NCBI GenBank assembly: GCA_036562185.1
Contig: DATCKN010000090.1
Span: 62,001 to 126,000 of the forward strand
Length of the DNA: 64,000 bases
Reading direction: 5' to 3'
Source: Thermoclostridium sp036562185
GTDB lineage: Bacteria; Bacillota; Clostridia; DSM-8532
Shown: piece after piece, positions 9,137-16,759 of the stretch
Layout: the number at the start of each line of letters is the position of its first letter
Position numbering within the stretch: position 1 is the first letter of the stretch
Notes under the pieces: generated by a model
The model's input: the letters and a program-made list of their open reading frames with translations, nothing else
What the model was told of the DNA's origin: nothing
The model's database searches: none
Translations under genes and position numbers: made by a program

Positions 9137-10594
9137 ATGGTTTATGTTAAAATACCCGAAGAATTTCGCAATGGAGCATGGGAGTTATTAGTCTTATTTT
9201 TTCCCGAAAACGAATTTACATTTACCGACTGTTCTTCGCAGGCATCATTCTGCGATCTTCTTGTATCTTTCGATATAACAGGGCAGAATAACGGATTACT
9301 GATAAAAATTGAGCTAAAACATGAAAATAATATTTTATATTCAGAAATAACCCTTCTGGAGAATGAAAACAGGATTGATAAAGCCAGAACACCTGTAAAA
9401 GTAATGCTGTATAACTGTTTAAGCCATTATACAGGCAGGAAGCTTCCCTGGGGTGCTTTGACGGGAATAAGGCCGGCCAAAATAGTCCGTTCACTTATAA
9501 ACCAGGGTCTAAGTCCTGATGAAGCATACAGAAAAATGGTTGATTATTATAAACTTTCAGAAAGCAAAGCCCGTCTTACTGTTGAAGTTGCTCTGAATGA
9601 AGCTGAGTTTTTAAAAAATGCGAACAATAAAATAAGCATTTATATAGGTATACCTTTTTGCACCAGCAGGTGCATTTATTGCTCATTTCCGTCGGTAGGA
9701 ATGGATAAATTCAGTTATCTTACTTCGGACTATCTTGATGCTTTATGCAAAGAAGTAAAATGGGCTGCACAGTGGATAAATAACAAGAATTTGGATATCG
9801 ATACAATATATATTGGCGGAGGAACCCCTACAGCTTTATCTGAAGGTGAGCTGGATTGCCTGTTGAATCACATCGTTAGGATTTTACCAATGAAAAATAT
9901 ACGGGAATATACTGTTGAGGCCGGCAGGCCCGATACATTGAACTATAACAAACTTAATATTATAAAAAACGCAGGTGTTACGCGTATAAGTATAAACCCG
10001 CAAACCATGCAGGACAAAACATTGAAACTTATCGGACGAAACCATACCACAGGTCAGGTAATAGAAGCTTTCAACATGGCCCGGGATTTAGGTTTCAAAA
10101 ATATTAACTGTGACTTGATAGCAGGGCTTCCGGGGGAAAACGAAAGGGATTTTGAAGATACACTGAACAGAATAGGTGAATTAAGCCCTGACAGTGTAAC
10201 CGTCCACACAATGTCTGTAAAGAGGGCTTCACGGTTAATTAATGAAATAGACCGGTTTACACAGACCGATGATGAAACCGTCAATAACATGGTTGAACTG
10301 GCAGGGGCATACTTGCGCAGTATCGGGATGCATCCGTATTACCTGTACAGGCAGAAGAATATACTTGCCAATCTTGAAAATGCAGGCTATGCAAAACCAG
10401 GGTCAGAGGGCATTTACAACATACTTATCATGGAAGAGGTTCAAACGATACTGGCATTTGGTGCAGGAGCTTCATCAAAGATCATATATCCTGAAAATCG
10501 CATTGAGAGGATTTTCAATGTAAGAAATGTGGAACAGTATATACAGAGAATTGATGAGATGATTGAAAGAAAAGCAGATTTACTGTGCACATAA
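9137..10594 (+). CDS. hemZ: Coproporphyrinogen III dehydrogenase-like radical SAM protein HemZ
   Basis: A 485-residue radical SAM enzyme of the HemN/HemZ group. The iron-sulfur motif CTSRCIYC (C175, C179, C182) and the downstream IYIGGGTPT are clear. An N-terminal extension of about 160 residues before the radical SAM barrel marks the HemZ subtype. HemZ proteins are proposed to act in anaerobic haem synthesis or related chemistry, but many Clostridia carrying hemZ lack a full haem pathway, so the role here is uncertain. ATG 9137 is preferred over the in-frame TTG 9122 because ATAGGAGA lies 5 nt before it. It ends the recJ-relA-dtd operon. Confidence 0.88.
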   Translation: MVYVKIPEEFRNGAWELLVLFFPENEFTFTDCSSQASFCDLLVSFDITGQNNGLLIKIELKHENNILYSEITLLENENRIDKARTPVKVMLYNCLSHYTGRKLPWGALTGIRPAKIVRSLINQGLSPDEAYRKMVDYYKLSESKARLTVEVALNEAEFLKNANNKISIYIGIPFCTSRCIYCSFPSVGMDKFSYLTSDYLDALCKEVKWAAQWINNKNLDIDTIYIGGGTPTALSEGELDCLLNHIVRILPMKNIREYTVEAGRPDTLNYNKLNIIKNAGVTRISINPQTMQDKTLKLIGRNHTTGQVIEAFNMARDLGFKNINCDLIAGLPGENERDFEDTLNRIGELSPDSVTVHTMSVKRASRLINEIDRFTQTDDETVNNMVELAGAYLRSIGMHPYYLYRQKNILANLENAGYAKPGSEGIYNILIMEEVQTILAFGAGASSKIIYPENRIERIFNVRNVEQYIQRIDEMIERKADLLCT

Positions 10595-10656
10595 TCACAT
10601 TATTTCAGCGTTAACATAAGATAATACTGTGATATACATTAAACAGGAGTGGTCAA

Positions 10657-11028
10657 ATGAACGGGTACTGCTGCAATCATGGTCAGGGGTATCATTACGA
10701 GCCTGGATACCCAAGCATGGGATCGTATCAGGTAAGGGTCCAATGCCCATATTGTCTGAATGAGTTTGACGCAAATGTATATATGGACAACAATATGGGA
10801 ATGGGATACCAGCAAAACTTAGGGTATGCTGAAAATCCCTACGCAAACATAAGTCCAATGGAATATGGTTATGACAACATTTATCCGGTATCTAACAACG
10901 TTTTTCCTGCCCACTATAACAATTATGGTTACATCTACCCAGAAGAGAACATTCACAGCCCATGGGACAACAACAGGATGTATACCCCGAATGAGAATCC
11001 GCTGCCAAATTCAAATCACCTTAACTGA
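10657..11028 (+). CDS. Tyr/Asn/Gly-rich small protein with CxxC motif, unknown function
   Basis: I do not recognise this 123-residue protein. It is rich in Tyr, Asn, Gly and Pro and poor in Lys. Cysteines are grouped near the N-terminus (CC at residues 5-6 and CPYC near residue 32), as in a small zinc ribbon, and the C-terminal two thirds look disordered and repetitive (NPYANIS, GYDNIYP, NNYGYIYP). No signal peptide or membrane segment is visible. It has an AGGAG-type ribosome binding site and its own terminator. The composition recalls spore-coat or exosporium proteins, but that is a guess from composition only. Confidence 0.75.
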   Translation: MNGYCCNHGQGYHYEPGYPSMGSYQVRVQCPYCLNEFDANVYMDNNMGMGYQQNLGYAENPYANISPMEYGYDNIYPVSNNVFPAHYNNYGYIYPEENIHSPWDNNRMYTPNENPLPNSNHLN

Positions 11029-11036
11029 TTTATTAT

Positions 11037-11110
11037 CCATCATTTCACACCCAAATGCCGATCACCTTGGTTTATATACAAATGGGTGGGGATGATGGTT
11101 TTCTGTTTTT
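11037..11110 (+). terminator. Terminator after the Tyr/Asn-rich gene
   Basis: A two-part stem: CCATCAT (11037-11043) with ATGATGG (11092-11098), and CACCCA (11048-11053) with TGGGTG (11083-11088), interrupted by a small internal loop. It runs into TTTTCTGTTTTT. This probably ends the preceding short transcript. Confidence 0.6.
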
Positions 11111-11197
11111 ACATACTTAGAAATTTGAAAAATATTAGAATAACAGTTAAAATAATATTGTTACAGAATTATTATGTTAAACGGGGAGATAAGGGAC

Positions 11198-12979
11198 ATG
11201 GATACAAAAAAAGTGGGAAATTTCACCGAAAATATTCATGATGAGGACTATGAAAGGCCTTTTTTGTCTAAAACGGCAACAGCATCAGGCATGCTTATCG
11301 ACACTTTCAGAGATAAGGAAAGTCTTAACGGGTACTGGAATTTCCAGATTGATCAGTATGACACCTGTATCAGATCAAAATGGTATGAGGAAAAATATAA
11401 AACCGACACTGGAAGATACCAGCCGGTGGATTTCGATTTTGACCGCTGGGGTACAATAAAGGTGCCCTCATGCTGGAATACTCAGAATGAGCGGTTTTAC
11501 TACTATGAAGGTCCTGCGGTTTACACAAGGACATTCCGCTATGTAAACAGGGGTGAAAAAAGGGTTTTTCTCAAGTTCGGCGCTGTAAATTACGAAGCCA
11601 AGGTTTTTCTGAACAAAAAGTACATAGGAATGCACAGGGGAGGTTCCACCCCGTTTTATTTTGAAATCACAGGTTTGCTTGAAGAAAATAACCGTATCCT
11701 TGTAGTAGCAGATAATACCAGGAAGAAGGAAGCAGTACCCGCAAGGAACACCGATTGGTTTAATTATGGCGGAATATACCGGGATGTTGAGCTTATAAGA
11801 TTGCCCGAGACTTTTATTAAAAACTATTTCATAAGCCTGGTTCCAAACTCAGGTTTTAAAAAGATTAGAGTGACTATTGAAGTTGACGGGCCTCAAAATA
11901 ACGGAAAAGCAAAACTTGAAATACCCAAGCTGAATTTGTTCAAGGAAATCGAATGTGTCAACGGAAAAGCAGATGTGGTAATAAATGCTGAGCCTGAACT
12001 ATGGAGTCCTGAAAAACCCAGGTTGTATGATGTTAAAATCTCTTATCTTTCGGATGAAATACAGGACAGGATTGGATTCAGAGAAATACGGGCTGACAAA
12101 ACAGGCATTTACCTGAACGGGAAAAAGATTTTCCTTAAGGGTGTATGTGCCCATGAGGAAAGTGTTATAAACGGTAAAGCAGTGACCGAGGATGAAATTA
12201 TTGAAAACTTTAAACTTGCAAAAGAAATGAATTGCAATTTTATGCGCCTTGCCCATTATCCTCATACCGATAAAGCAGCAAGGATAGCTGATAAAATAGG
12301 AATCCTGCTGTGGGAGGAGATTCCTGTTTACTGGGCTATAGATTTTTCAAATCCTGAAACATACCAAAATGCAGAAAACCAGTTGTCTGAGCTCATACTA
12401 AGGGACAGAAACAGGGCGAGTGTAATAATATGGTCGGTAGGCAATGAAAACCCCGATACCGATGAAAGATTGCAATTTATGAGTTCATTGGCAAAGAAGG
12501 CAAAAGAACTGGATCCTTCCAGGCCTGTTTCTGCTGCTTGCCTTGTGGATCACAGCAAATTGATGATAAAGGACAGGCTTGTTGACTTTCTTGATATTAT
12601 AGGCATCAATGAATACTATGGATGGTATGCTCCTGATTTTAATGACTTGATTAAAGTGTTCAATAACAGTAATCCGCAAAAACCTGTTGTCATAACTGAA
12701 TTTGGCGCTGATGCCCTTAAGGGGGCCAGGGGGACGATTAATGACCTTGGTACAGAAGACTGCCAGCTCCATATTTTCAAATTGCAGACCGAAACTCTTG
12801 GCAAAATTCCGTATATACACGGAACAGCACCATGGATCCTTTATGATTTCAGGTGCCCGAGAAGAACCAGCGCTCTCCAATTGGAATACAACAGGAAGGG
12901 ACTTTTGTCGGAGGATAAGACATATAAGAAGCCTGCTTATTATGTGATGAAAGAATTCTATGCATCTATAAAAGATTAA
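11198..12979 (+). CDS. Glycoside hydrolase family 2 (beta-glucuronidase/beta-galactosidase-like)
   Basis: Retaining beta-glycosidase of 593 residues, about the size of UidA. It has an N-terminal jelly-roll sugar-binding domain (LNGYWNFQID, then VPSCWN), an immunoglobulin-like middle domain, then a TIM barrel. The acid/base Glu lies in VGNENPDT (E417) and the nucleophile in ITEFGADA (E501); both are intact. No signal peptide is visible, so it is probably cytoplasmic and acts on imported oligosaccharides. The substrate (glucuronide, galactoside or other) cannot be decided. I chose ATG 11198 because GGGGAGATAAGGG lies just before it, whereas ATG 11174 has no ribosome binding site. It stands alone, with no transporter beside it. 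Confidence 0.9.
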   Translation: MDTKKVGNFTENIHDEDYERPFLSKTATASGMLIDTFRDKESLNGYWNFQIDQYDTCIRSKWYEEKYKTDTGRYQPVDFDFDRWGTIKVPSCWNTQNERFYYYEGPAVYTRTFRYVNRGEKRVFLKFGAVNYEAKVFLNKKYIGMHRGGSTPFYFEITGLLEENNRILVVADNTRKKEAVPARNTDWFNYGGIYRDVELIRLPETFIKNYFISLVPNSGFKKIRVTIEVDGPQNNGKAKLEIPKLNLFKEIECVNGKADVVINAEPELWSPEKPRLYDVKISYLSDEIQDRIGFREIRADKTGIYLNGKKIFLKGVCAHEESVINGKAVTEDEIIENFKLAKEMNCNFMRLAHYPHTDKAARIADKIGILLWEEIPVYWAIDFSNPETYQNAENQLSELILRDRNRASVIIWSVGNENPDTDERLQFMSSLAKKAKELDPSRPVSAACLVDHSKLMIKDRLVDFLDIIGINEYYGWYAPDFNDLIKVFNNSNPQKPVVITEFGADALKGARGTINDLGTEDCQLHIFKLQTETLGKIPYIHGTAPWILYDFRCPRRTSALQLEYNRKGLLSEDKTYKKPAYYVMKEFYASIKD

Positions 12980-13134
12980 TGCTGTTATCTTATAATTTAG
13001 AGATTTCACAATGAAACAAACGCTTCATTTGTATGAGTGCATTAGTTTGCCGGGATAAACCCGAACTGCAAATATGCGTACTTTTATAAATATATAATGA
13101 AGTAATTTGATTAAAAACTAACTGACTGTTCGAA

Positions 13135-13224
13135 GATTTCGCTGCATCTTCTATATGGCAGTGCTTAAGAGGGCAGATCGCGCCAAATATAAAATAACTG
13201 CAGGAAAGAAGATGCGGCGAAATC
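13135..13224. repeat. Large imperfect inverted repeat (90 bp)
   Basis: GATTTCGCTGCATCTTC (13135-13151) pairs with GAAGATGCGGCGAAATC (13208-13224): 17 positions with one G-T wobble. A nested GCAGT/ACTGC pair (around 13158-13162 and 13197-13201) lies inside. There is no open reading frame and no T-tract. It could be an intergenic palindromic (MITE-like) repeat, an orphan RNA hairpin or a protein-binding structure. Confidence 0.55.
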
Positions 13225-13226
13225 AT

Positions 13227-13265
13227 CTTAGCTCATGTCAGCTTGCTTGCGTCGCTATGGCTAAG
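13227..13265. repeat. Second hairpin adjoining the 90-bp inverted repeat
   Basis: CTTAGC and CAT (13227-13236, one bulged T between them) pair with ATGGCTAAG (13257-13265), with an inner AGC/GCT pair. It begins 2 bp after the large inverted repeat, so the two may form one composite element upstream of the TRAP promoter. Confidence 0.4.
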
Positions 13266-13369
13266 TATTATTACTGGGTTCGTCAAATGTTCTTTTTGTT
13301 GAAAATTGTCTGATAAAACTTGCAATAAGTATTCAGGATCTTTGGAACTAACAAAAGATGCTAAATGTG

Positions 13370-13398
13370 TTGACACCGATCTTATATGCAAATATAAT
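13370..13398 (+). promoter_or_regulatory. Consensus sigma-A promoter for the TRAP operon
   Basis: TTGACA (13370-13375), a 17-bp spacer and TATAAT (13393-13398): both hexamers match consensus exactly. It predicts a start near 13405 and therefore a leader of about 170 nt before dctP. A perfect promoter ahead of a folded leader suggests control after initiation. Confidence 0.85.
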
Positions 13399-13404
13399 GG
13401 TAGT

Positions 13405-13567
13405 GTAGGATGGTAGTACGGAAGCGAAGTTTATAAGGTTGTATTGTAATATTGCAGTATGGTCTCGTGGTTATAGAGGGATGTCTTTCTGATAATATGC
13501 AATATTGATCAATACATATGTTTCCAGAACCTCCTACGGGGTTTTTTTTATTACTTTTTTAGGAGGT
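13405..13567 (+). promoter_or_regulatory. Structured leader with terminator/anti-SD switch before dctP
   Basis: GTATTG (13441-13446) pairs with CAATAC (13510-13515), and AATATTGCA (13448-13456) with TGCAATATT (13498-13506), giving a 15-bp arm. AGGTT (13436-13440) can extend it by pairing with AACCT (13528-13532). The same AACCT region can instead pair with GGGGTT (13538-13543) to make a terminator, or ACCTCCTA (13529-13536) can pair with TAGGAGGT (13560-13567), the dctP Shine-Dalgarno. These alternatives exclude each other, as expected for a riboswitch or attenuator. I recognise no T-box or cobalamin-box motif. The ligand is unknown. Confidence 0.6.
13528..13549 (+). terminator. Putative attenuator terminator in the dctP leader
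   Basis: AACCTC (13528-13533), loop CTAC, GGGGTT (13538-13543), 6 bp with one U-G wobble, followed directly by eight T residues (13542-13549). The stem is short, but its position 26 bp before the dctP start and its overlap with competing pairings suggest a regulated terminator. Confidence 0.55.
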
Positions 13568-13574
13568 ATAAACC

Positions 13575-14639
13575 GTGGGGAAGTTTGGAAATTTAACTCA
13601 GTCAATTCTTATCAAAGGTCTGCTGATTCTGGCGCTTTTGTTTGCGCTGACAATTCAGTCTTCATGTGTAGGAACTGTTTCTGCCGAAAAAGAAGGTACT
13701 ATTGAGCTGAAACTTGCTCATTTCTTCCCTGGAACTCACCCTGCAGAAACCGAACTGGTACAGGGATGGGCAAAAGCTATCAAAGAGGCAACAAACGGAA
13801 GGGTAGTTGTAACAAGTTATCCCGGCGAAACCCTTTTGAAAGCCGCAGATATTTATAATGGAGTTGTTGATGGGGTTTGCGACATTGGCCTTTCATGTTT
13901 TTCATATAATCCGGGGCGTTTCCCTGAAATTGAGGCTTTTGAGCAACCAGGCATTGTATATAAAAACTCCAGGGTGGCAAGCAAAGTTGCATGGGAAGGA
14001 ATACAGGAACTTAACCCTGAATGTGTGCAGGATACTAAACTGTTAATGGTTATCGCCACCGGCCCTGGTGATCTCTTCAGCAAAAAACCTGTTAACAAGC
14101 TCGAAGATCTGAAAGGAATGCAAATCCGGGCGACCGGGTTAACAGCCGAAACACTGCAGCTTATGGGTGCAATTCCTGTAGGAATGCCACAGTCCGAAGC
14201 ATATGAAGCTTTATCAAAAGGCATTGTGGTGGGGAATCTTGCTCCGCTTGAGGTGCTGAAAACATGGAAACATGGTGAAGTCACAAAATATGTAACAAGA
14301 ACGCCATTCCTTTATAATACATTGTTTTATGTTACAATGAACCTGGATAAGTGGAATGCCATACCTGAAGATCTTCAGAAAATAATAACTGACACTACGG
14401 CAAAATTCCAGGATGAGGTGGGTATCGGTCTTTGGGACAAACAGAATGAAGATGCGTTGAAATGGGCAACTGAGAATGAGGGGCTGGAAATTATTGAGCT
14501 GCCTGAAGAAGAGATGGCAAGATGGATTAAGGCCGTTGAACCAATGATTGACAAATATATAGAAGAAAAAGGCGAAGCAGCGAAAAAAGCTGTAGAAACG
14601 GCAAAGAAACTCGCTGAAAAATATAATGATGTCTATTAA
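13575..14639 (+). CDS. dctP: TRAP transporter substrate-binding protein, DctP type
   Basis: Extracytoplasmic solute-binding subunit of a tripartite ATP-independent periplasmic transporter, which captures an organic acid for the DctQM membrane pair. It has 354 residues. The N-terminal hydrophobic segment (ILIKGLLILALLFALTI) is followed by QSSC, a possible though atypical lipobox, so it is probably a membrane-tethered lipoprotein. The mature part shows DctP-family features (LKLAHFFPGTHP; ASGR-like NGRV; the LKGMQIRATG motif with the conserved Arg that binds the substrate carboxylate). GTG start with AGGAGGT 7 nt upstream. First gene of dctP-dctQ-dctM behind the switch-like leader. The substrate is not predictable. 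Confidence 0.93.
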   Translation: MGKFGNLTQSILIKGLLILALLFALTIQSSCVGTVSAEKEGTIELKLAHFFPGTHPAETELVQGWAKAIKEATNGRVVVTSYPGETLLKAADIYNGVVDGVCDIGLSCFSYNPGRFPEIEAFEQPGIVYKNSRVASKVAWEGIQELNPECVQDTKLLMVIATGPGDLFSKKPVNKLEDLKGMQIRATGLTAETLQLMGAIPVGMPQSEAYEALSKGIVVGNLAPLEVLKTWKHGEVTKYVTRTPFLYNTLFYVTMNLDKWNAIPEDLQKIITDTTAKFQDEVGIGLWDKQNEDALKWATENEGLEIIELPEEEMARWIKAVEPMIDKYIEEKGEAAKKAVETAKKLAEKYNDVY

Positions 14640-14673
14640 TTAAACTTTAGCTTATTTTCGGGGGGTTAAGCCA

Positions 14674-15153
14674 ATGAATAAGTTTCATAAAATAATTGAA
14701 AAAGCCGGCTGCATGCTGGACGATATTGCCGGCTGGGGTATTGTCGTTACCATGGTGCTTGTTGTTGTAAATGTTATATTAAGATCTGTTTTTAATAATC
14801 CTGTTAAAGGAGTATATGAATATACAGGATATTTTACTGCTGTTGTTATAGGCTTTGCCGTTGCAAAATGTGCAGCTGAAAAGGCTCATGTCGCAGTTGA
14901 CTTTTTCATTGAAAAGCTGAATCCGGGACTTCAGTTGGCAATTAATACGCTATTTAGTTTGATAACAACTGTTTTTCTTGCCTTTAGCAGCATCCAGGTA
15001 TTGATATATGGTATTAACGTATATAAAATCGGTGAGGTTTCACCAACTGCTCACATACCGTTTTACCCTTTTATTTTCATGGTTTCGTTAGGATTGTTTG
15101 CTTTATGCCTGGTTGAGATAAGCAAAGCAATAAAGGGGGTTGTTAATAAATGA
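14674..15153 (+). CDS. dctQ: TRAP transporter small membrane subunit, DctQ type
   Basis: A 159-residue integral membrane protein with four predicted transmembrane segments, the size and topology of DctQ. DctQ bridges the binding protein and the DctM channel. The segments are around residues 18-40 (WGIVVTMVLVVVNVILRSVF), 50-70, 90-112 and 125-148. The ATG has a GGGGGG ribosome binding site 8 nt upstream. It overlaps dctM by 4 bp (ATGA), which indicates translational coupling. Confidence comes from topology and context as much as from sequence. Confidence 0.92.
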   Translation: MNKFHKIIEKAGCMLDDIAGWGIVVTMVLVVVNVILRSVFNNPVKGVYEYTGYFTAVVIGFAVAKCAAEKAHVAVDFFIEKLNPGLQLAINTLFSLITTVFLAFSSIQVLIYGINVYKIGEVSPTAHIPFYPFIFMVSLGLFALCLVEISKAIKGVVNK

Positions 15154-16457
15154 CACCTCCTGTAATAGGCATAATCGGAGTAATTGTTTTGCTTATATTA
15201 ATTCTGCTGCGGGTGCCGATAGCGTATTCCATGCTGATTGTCGGTTTTACAGGATTTGCCCTGCTGGTTAAGCCTGACGCTGCATTCTCAATGGTAGCCA
15301 CAGAGATTTTTTCAAATTTCTCGTCCTATACATTAAGTGTAATTCCCATGTTTGTATGGATGGGGTTTATTGCATATTATTCCGGAGTAGGATCAAATCT
15401 TTATTCCCTTGCCTACAGGTTTATGGGACGCCTTCCGGGTGGTCTTGCAATTGCAACACAGGGAGCGTGTGCTGTTTTTGGAGCAATATGCGGATCAAAT
15501 ACTGCCACAGCGGCTACAATGGGAGCAATTGCACTCCCTGAAATGAAAAAGTATGGCTATGACGACTCTCTGTCCACGGCAAGTGTTGCGGCAGCAGGTG
15601 CGTTAGGAGTACTGATTCCGCCAAGTGTAATTTTTATTATTTATGGTGTAGCCACAGAACAATCCATAGGTAAACTGTTTATTTCAGGGATAATACCCGG
15701 TATTCTTTTAATGCTTTTTTATATGGCTACTATATACATACTGGTAAAAAGAAATCCTTCTCTTGCACCTATTGGGCAAAAAGAAGAAGTGCAACATAAA
15801 TCAGTTTTAAAAAGCGGATTGCCCGAAATACTTTTAACGTTCCTGGTTTCCCTGGGCGGCCTTTTCGCGGGTTACTTTACACCAACTGAAGCAGGTGCGG
15901 TGGGAGCGGGAAGCATACTCGTTATAACTCTTTTAAGAAGGCAGTTGACCTGGGAAGGCTTTAAAAATTCGCTCAAGGACACGACAAGAACATCGGGCAT
16001 GATCATGCTCCTTGTTGCAGGTGCTATGGTTTTTGGACGTTTTATGGCAGTAAGCCGGTTGCCTTTTGCAATGGCAAATTGGGCCTCCAACCTCAATTTA
16101 CCGCCTGTTTTGATATTGGTGGTGGTATTGATTATTTATGTAATACTTGGCTGTTTTATTGACGCTCTTGCATTAATACTACTGACTGTTCCGATATTTT
16201 ATCCCGTTGTTGTTGATGTTTTGGGTTATGATCCCATCTGGTTCGGCGTTATAATTGTAATGGTTGTTGCAGCCGGTGTAATTACGCCTCCTGTAGGAAT
16301 GAATGTGTTTATTATAAAAGGTGTCGCAAAGGATGTTCCGCTTGAAACAATATTTAAGGGAGTATGGCCGTTCCTGCTGGCACTTGTAGCGTGTATTGCC
16401 GTTCTGATTATTTTCCCGCAATTGGCCACTTTTTTGCCCAATCTGGTAAGTGGATAG
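15150..16457 (+). CDS. dctM: TRAP transporter large membrane subunit, DctM type
   Basis: A 435-residue polytopic membrane protein with about 12 hydrophobic segments, the ion-coupled transport subunit that drives solute uptake with the Na+ or H+ gradient. Recognisable DctM motifs are GAICGSNTATAATMGAIALPEM, shortened here to its core SNTATAATMG, the LIPPSVIFIIYG stretch, and FTPTEAGAVGAG. Length fits the family (about 425-430). It starts inside the dctQ stop (ATGA overlap) and is followed by a strong terminator at 16511-16557, so the transporter operon ends here and mtaB is transcribed separately. Confidence 0.96.
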   Translation: MTPPVIGIIGVIVLLILILLRVPIAYSMLIVGFTGFALLVKPDAAFSMVATEIFSNFSSYTLSVIPMFVWMGFIAYYSGVGSNLYSLAYRFMGRLPGGLAIATQGACAVFGAICGSNTATAATMGAIALPEMKKYGYDDSLSTASVAAAGALGVLIPPSVIFIIYGVATEQSIGKLFISGIIPGILLMLFYMATIYILVKRNPSLAPIGQKEEVQHKSVLKSGLPEILLTFLVSLGGLFAGYFTPTEAGAVGAGSILVITLLRRQLTWEGFKNSLKDTTRTSGMIMLLVAGAMVFGRFMAVSRLPFAMANWASNLNLPPVLILVVVLIIYVILGCFIDALALILLTVPIFYPVVVDVLGYDPIWFGVIIVMVVAAGVITPPVGMNVFIIKGVAKDVPLETIFKGVWPFLLALVACIAVLIIFPQLATFLPNLVSG

Positions 16458-16510
16458 GTATGATATAACTTAAAACTATACGGGGTGCATCTATGGGACT
16501 TTAACCTCTC

Positions 16511-16557
16511 AAAACCGGCATAGCCAGGTAGCATTAACATGGCTGTGCCGGTTTTTT
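16511..16557 (+). terminator. Strong terminator after dctM
   Basis: AAAACCGGCATAGCCA (16511-16526) pairs with TGGCTGTGCCGGTTTT (16540-16555), allowing wobble, across a 13-nt loop and ends in TTTTTT. It separates the TRAP operon from mtaB. The remaining 200 bp up to mtaB hold no ORF; an A/T-rich stretch just before the AAAGGGG ribosome binding site may hold the mtaB promoter, but I could not define it. Confidence 0.92.
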
Positions 16558-16759
16558 ACGCAATTTACCGGACTGGGTGCTAAATGGTAAATGCAATGCG
16601 TTTTTCAGTCAGGTAAATAAATCATTACATAAAAAGATAATTTTTTACATTAAGCAAATCTCCTGACGCATGTAAAATAAACAGTGTAAACCTACTTTCA
16701 ATCACGTCGCCAGAAATTGCATCAATTTTTCATAATATAAATTAAAGGGGTAAGATATT

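Noticed and set aside
12485..13009. 174-codon reverse-strand ORF over the end of the GH2 gene
   Set aside because: Antisense shadow of a clear glycosidase; no protein family recognised.
13010..13360. Possible tRNA (GGGTTCGTC at 13276)
   Set aside because: A T-loop-like string, but no matching acceptor or anticodon arms around it.
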